The notes beneath the pieces are model-generated. The model was not told where the DNA came from, searched no databases, and saw nothing but the letters and a program-made list of their open reading frames with translations. The position numbers and the translations under genes were made by a program. A stretch of 64,000 nt of DNA, from positions 62,001 through 126,000 of the forward strand of contig JAHBYW010000008.1 of assembly GCA_019635755.1 (NCBI GenBank), in the 5' to 3' direction. Of this stretch, positions 61,020-64,000 are shown in pieces; positions within the stretch are counted from its first letter, which is position 1, and every line of letters begins with the position of its first letter. The DNA is from Rhizobiaceae bacterium (lineage in GTDB: Bacteria > Pseudomonadota > Alphaproteobacteria > Rhizobiales > Rhizobiaceae).

Positions 61020-62059
61020 TGCGGGCGATCGTGCTTCCCGGGTTTGGCGGCCCGGGCGTCTTCTCCTGCGAGGAAGTCGAGCGGCCTCGGCCTGCTGCAG
61101 ACCAGATGCTGGTGAAGGTTGCTGCCTGCGGGGTCTGCGGACACGACCTGCTCAATCGCGCCGGACATTTCCCGCACACGAAGCTGCCGGCGGTGATGGG
61201 CCACGAGATCGCCGGCACGGTCATCGAGACCGGAACCCTGGTCACGCGCTTTAAGCCGGGCGACCGTGTGGCCGTCATCCAGCGCCTGCCCTGCGGGCTG
61301 TGTTCGCTCTGCCGCGCGGGACGCGAGAACCTGTGCGTTTCCGGACCGGGTTTCTACGGCGAGGAGGTCTCGGGAGGGTACGGAGAGTACGTCGTCGCGT
61401 CCGAGCGCAACGCGACCCTCGTTCCGGCGAGCATTCCGCTCAAGGTCGCCGCCGTGCTGAGCTGCGCCATCGGCACCGGCTTTCATGCCTTGCGGCGTGC
61501 CGCGCTTCAACTGAACGACGCGGTGGTGATCACCGGTGCCAGCGGTGGCGTGGGCATCCACACCGTCAAGCTGGCGAGACTGCTTGGCCTGCGCACGATC
61601 GCCATCTCCTCCTCGGAGTCAAAAGTCGAGCGGCTGCGCAGCGCCGGTGCGACCGACATCATCGTGTCGCCCGACATGAATTTTCATCAGAAGGTAAGGG
61701 CGATGACCGGGGGCGAGGGCGCCGACGCCGTCATCGAAATCGCCGGGAAGCCGACGTTCGGTTCCTCGGTGCGTTCGCTTCGCGCCGGCGGCAGGATGGT
61801 CATCGTTGGGAATGTCGATCCCGGCAGCGTCCCGCTCAACCCGGCCATGTCGATCCTCAAGGAGCTCGATTTCATCGGCAGCGCGCATGCGACGCTCGCC
61901 GACCTGAAGAAGGTGATCGATCTCGTCGCGCGTGGCGACATCGAGCCCGAGATCGCCGCTTTCCTGCCCATGGAGAAGGCGGCGGAGGCGCACGCCGCGA
62001 TGGAGGACCGCTCGACCTCGGGTCGCGTCGTGCTCACGTACCAGGGTAGCGACGGCTGA
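61019..62059 (+). CDS. Zinc-dependent alcohol dehydrogenase family protein
   Basis: A 346-residue MDR dehydrogenase. The catalytic zinc region is CGVCGHDLLNRAGHFP and MGHEIAGTV; the structural zinc cysteines are in LPCGLCSLCRAGRENLC; the nucleotide-binding motif is VITGASGGVGIHTVKLA. Both zinc sites look intact. It probably oxidises an alcohol or hydroxyacyl intermediate. It is coupled to both flanking genes by one-base overlaps. Confidence 0.92.
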   Translation: MRAIVLPGFGGPGVFSCEEVERPRPAADQMLVKVAACGVCGHDLLNRAGHFPHTKLPAVMGHEIAGTVIETGTLVTRFKPGDRVAVIQRLPCGLCSLCRAGRENLCVSGPGFYGEEVSGGYGEYVVASERNATLVPASIPLKVAAVLSCAIGTGFHALRRAALQLNDAVVITGASGGVGIHTVKLARLLGLRTIAISSSESKVERLRSAGATDIIVSPDMNFHQKVRAMTGGEGADAVIEIAGKPTFGSSVRSLRAGGRMVIVGNVDPGSVPLNPAMSILKELDFIGSAHATLADLKKVIDLVARGDIEPEIAAFLPMEKAAEAHAAMEDRSTSGRVVLTYQGSDG

Positions 62060-63012
62060 TGACGGGGCGCGCCTCGTCGAGGACTGAAGAGGTTGACGTC
62101 CGCGGCATCCGCTATTCGGTCCGCAAATGGGGATCGGACAGCGCAGCGCCGATCATCTTCCTGCACGGCACGCAGGATAGTTCGATTACCTTCCAGTTCA
62201 TGGTCGAACAGTTGCGCGGCGACTGGTGTGTCGTCGCGCCCGACTGGCGCGGGCATGGCCATTCCCAATGGTCGAACCAGGGATACTGGTTCCACGATTT
62301 CGTCGCCGACCTCGCTGTCCTTCTGGATATCCTGTTTCCCGGCCAGGCTCTTCCGTTTGTCGGCCACAGCATGGGCGGCAACATCGCAAGCGTCTACGCG
62401 GGTCTGGCTCCCGAACGCGTGGCGCGTTGCGTATCGCTGGATGGCTTCGGTCCCCTGACCAGCATGGTGCCCGCCAACATGCGTCAGGTGCTGACGCGGC
62501 TGCTGGCGTTGCCGAAACTGGCCCGCACCCATGCCAGCTATCCGGGCATCGATGCTGCGGCCGACCGGCTCATGAAGAAGAATCCGATATTGGCGCGCCA
62601 CCACGCGATGTTCCTGGCGGAGCACTCGACCGCGGATGATGGGAAGGGCGGCCGCCGCTGGATCTTCGACCCGTCCCATCAGATGTCGTTGCCAAGCCTG
62701 CATACGATGCAGGAATGGGCCGACGCATGGGCGGACATAACGGCGCCGGTCCTGTGGATCTGCTCCGAGGACAAGCGTCCCTTCGCGCCAACGGCCGTAC
62801 CCGGCGAACTGGACCGGCGAGCCGCGATGATGCCCCGGCTGAAGCGGGTGCTCATTCCCGGAACCGGCCACAACATCCATCACGATTCGCCGGCGCTCGC
62901 CGCGCGGCTTGCGGAACGGTTCATCGCCGATCCGGACGATCCCGTCTTCGACCGTCGCGTCATCCGCAAGGTGGCCGAGGTCGACGGGGCGGGCGGCGCT
63001 CCGAGCACCTGA
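62059..63012 (+). CDS. Alpha/beta hydrolase
   Basis: A 317-residue alpha/beta-fold hydrolase. It has the oxyanion-hole segment IIFLHGTQDS, nucleophile serine in VGHSMGGNIAS, probable acid in LWICSEDKRPF and the histidine in GTGHNIHHD. There is no signal peptide. It may hydrolyse a ring-cleaved beta-diketone, ester or thioester, and is the last enzyme of the + operon before the promoter at 63065. Confidence 0.9.
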   Translation: MTGRASSRTEEVDVRGIRYSVRKWGSDSAAPIIFLHGTQDSSITFQFMVEQLRGDWCVVAPDWRGHGHSQWSNQGYWFHDFVADLAVLLDILFPGQALPFVGHSMGGNIASVYAGLAPERVARCVSLDGFGPLTSMVPANMRQVLTRLLALPKLARTHASYPGIDAAADRLMKKNPILARHHAMFLAEHSTADDGKGGRRWIFDPSHQMSLPSLHTMQEWADAWADITAPVLWICSEDKRPFAPTAVPGELDRRAAMMPRLKRVLIPGTGHNIHHDSPALAARLAERFIADPDDPVFDRRVIRKVAEVDGAGGAPST

Positions 63013-63064
63013 CGAACCTGCGATCCCGAGGATCCGCGGTTTCCACATGGACATCGTCCAAGCG

Positions 63065-63092
63065 TTGACATCGGGACCAAAGATCATAAAAT
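63065..63092 (+). promoter_or_regulatory. Probable sigma-70 promoter for the Liv-type transporter
   Basis: TTGACA (63065-63070) and TAAAAT (63087-63092) with a 16-base spacer form a near-consensus promoter in an AT-rich patch. A CGAATATATTTCG inverted element follows at about 63095-63107 and could be an operator overlapping the start site. It separates the enzyme operon from the new transporter genes. Confidence 0.6.
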
Positions 63093-63148
63093 ACGAATAT
63101 ATTTCGGATTATGTGGAGCCCGGGAATGGCGCCGGAGGACGCCTGATC

Positions 63149-63184
63149 ATGACTTCACCGACCAGCCGGATGGCGGCCGACTGA
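63149..63184 (+). CDS. 11-codon leader peptide coupled to the permease gene
   Basis: ATG 63149 follows GGAGGA with 9-base spacing and encodes MTSPTSRMAAD. Its TGA overlaps the permease ATG by one base (TGATG). The permease itself lacks a good Shine-Dalgarno, so ribosomes may reach it by finishing this leader. It may be only a translational coupler with no function as a peptide. Confidence 0.4.
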   Translation: MTSPTSRMAAD

Positions 63185-64000
63185 TGCTTGCGCAACAGCT
63201 GGCCAATGGCCTCGTCCTCGGCAGCATCTACGCCTTGTCGGCGCTCGGCTTCACGCTGATCTTCGGCGCCGCGCGCGTGGTGAATTTTGCCTATGGCGAA
63301 CTGCTGATGCTGGGCGCCTTCTTCACGCTGACGGTCATGACCTATTCCGGCCTGCCCTTCTTCGTCGCGCTGCCGGTCGCGATGGTCGGTGTCGCGCTCC
63401 TGTCGGTCGTCCTGTTCCTGCTCACGCTGCGTCCGTTGCTCCGCGGCGCCTACACCTCGCTGCATGGCGAATTGCAGGTCATCCTCGTCACGCTGGGGCT
63501 TCTCTACATCCTGCGCGAGGCCGCGATCATCATTTGGGGCACCGCGCCCCGTCAGATGGACATGGGCGTCACCGGCATCCAGATGGTCGGCGATGTCGTC
63601 ATGACCAACCAGCGACTCGTGGTCATCGCGATCATGGCCATGCTGGTCGTCGGCCTCTACTGGCTTCTCTACCGCACGCGGATCGGCAAGGCCCTGCGCG
63701 CCATTGCCCAGAACCGCGAAGGCGCGCTGGCGATCGGCCTCAACACCGACCGCGTCATCGCCTTCGTCTTCGCCGTTTCCGGCGCGATGGCCTGCGCGGC
63801 CGGCAGCCTGCTGGGTACGCTCTACGCGGTCGAGCCTAACATGGGCGGTGCGCCGCTGCTCAAGGCGTTCGTCATCGTCATCTTCGGCGGACTGGGCAGC
63901 GTCCCCGGCGCGATCGTAGGCGGCCTGGCGATCGGTCTGATCGAGAATCTGGCGGGCGCCTACATCTCCTTCGCCTTCAAGGATGTCTTCACTTTCATCC
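63184..64000 (+). CDS. Liv-type ABC transporter permease (LivH family), partial
   Basis: 272 codons are present and the gene continues past the right edge. The N-terminus LANGLVLGSIYALSALGFTLIFGAARVVNFAYGELLMLG is the LivH signature in part; IAQNREGALAIGLNTDRVIAFVF holds the coupling loop and FVIVIFGGLGSVPGAIVGG is the conserved C-terminal region. It differs in sequence from the LivH-type gene at 37693. It probably begins the uptake system for the acid degraded by the preceding enzymes. Confidence 0.92.
   Translation, partial: MLAQQLANGLVLGSIYALSALGFTLIFGAARVVNFAYGELLMLGAFFTLTVMTYSGLPFFVALPVAMVGVALLSVVLFLLTLRPLLRGAYTSLHGELQVILVTLGLLYILREAAIIIWGTAPRQMDMGVTGIQMVGDVVMTNQRLVVIAIMAMLVVGLYWLLYRTRIGKALRAIAQNREGALAIGLNTDRVIAFVFAVSGAMACAAGSLLGTLYAVEPNMGGAPLLKAFVIVIFGGLGSVPGAIVGGLAIGLIENLAGAYISFAFKDVFTFI

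Overview
The window is high-G+C DNA packed with catabolic operons, ABC transporters and their local regulators. The style points to an alphaproteobacterium of the Hyphomicrobiales (Rhizobiales), probably Phyllobacteriaceae/Mesorhizobium-like: many ATGA/TGATG-coupled genes, RpiR, LacI and XRE-cupin regulators, a sulfoacetaldehyde acetyltransferase, rhizobial-type hairpin repeats and tiny conserved-looking proteins next to a DUF892 gene. That taxon is an inference. I see no rRNA, tRNA, CRISPR array, phage gene or insertion sequence.

Layout. (1) 1-9736: an uncharacterised catabolic block. It holds a partial M19-like dipeptidase (-), an MmgE/PrpD protein, a PuuE-type polysaccharide deacetylase, a NitT/TauT-type ABC transporter (ATPase, permease, binding protein), an HpcH/HpaI aldolase, an SDR without the catalytic tyrosine, an XRE-cupin regulator, an enolase-superfamily enzyme and a cupin. 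(2) 9733-16650: a P-loop kinase-like protein and xsc (sulfoacetaldehyde acetyltransferase) on -, divergent from a four-gene polyamine-type ABC transporter on +. (3) 16741-23877: a - operon (sugar binding protein, permease, ATPase, serine hydrolase, acyl-CoA synthetase), divergent from a LacI regulator, with two matching palindromic operators between them. (4) 23989-31847: cyclophilin and M24 peptidase; then an XRE-cupin regulator coupled to a peptide-type binding protein, divergent from dppBCDF-like genes. (5) 31875-35280: small or stress-type genes and a Crp/Fnr regulator. (6) 35309-46731: an RpiR regulator, divergent from one tight ten-gene operon: a Liv-type transporter with an extra degenerate ATPase, then Gfo/Idh/MocA, SDR, IlvD/Edd dehydratase and aldehyde dehydrogenase, a set suited to oxidising and dehydrating a sugar or sugar acid. 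(7) 46968-64000: a large acyl-CoA degradation island.

The most interesting part is region 7. On - it carries a MaoC-type hydratase, SDR, TetR regulator, enoyl-CoA hydratase and a two-subunit CoA transferase. On + it carries two thiolase-fold proteins that both lack the nucleophilic cysteine, a protein with two fused DUF35/OB-fold units that have lost nearly all zinc ligands, a metallo-beta-lactamase-fold hydrolase, an acyl-CoA ligase, an enoyl-CoA hydratase, two different acyl-CoA dehydrogenases, a zinc alcohol dehydrogenase and an alpha/beta hydrolase. A new Liv-type transporter then starts at the window edge. By analogy with the Ltp2/ChsH2 aldolase and the FadE heteromers of steroid side-chain degradation, I infer CoA-dependent breakdown of a branched, alicyclic or aromatic carboxylic acid with a retro-aldol-like or otherwise non-classical C-C cleavage step. 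The substrate is unknown.
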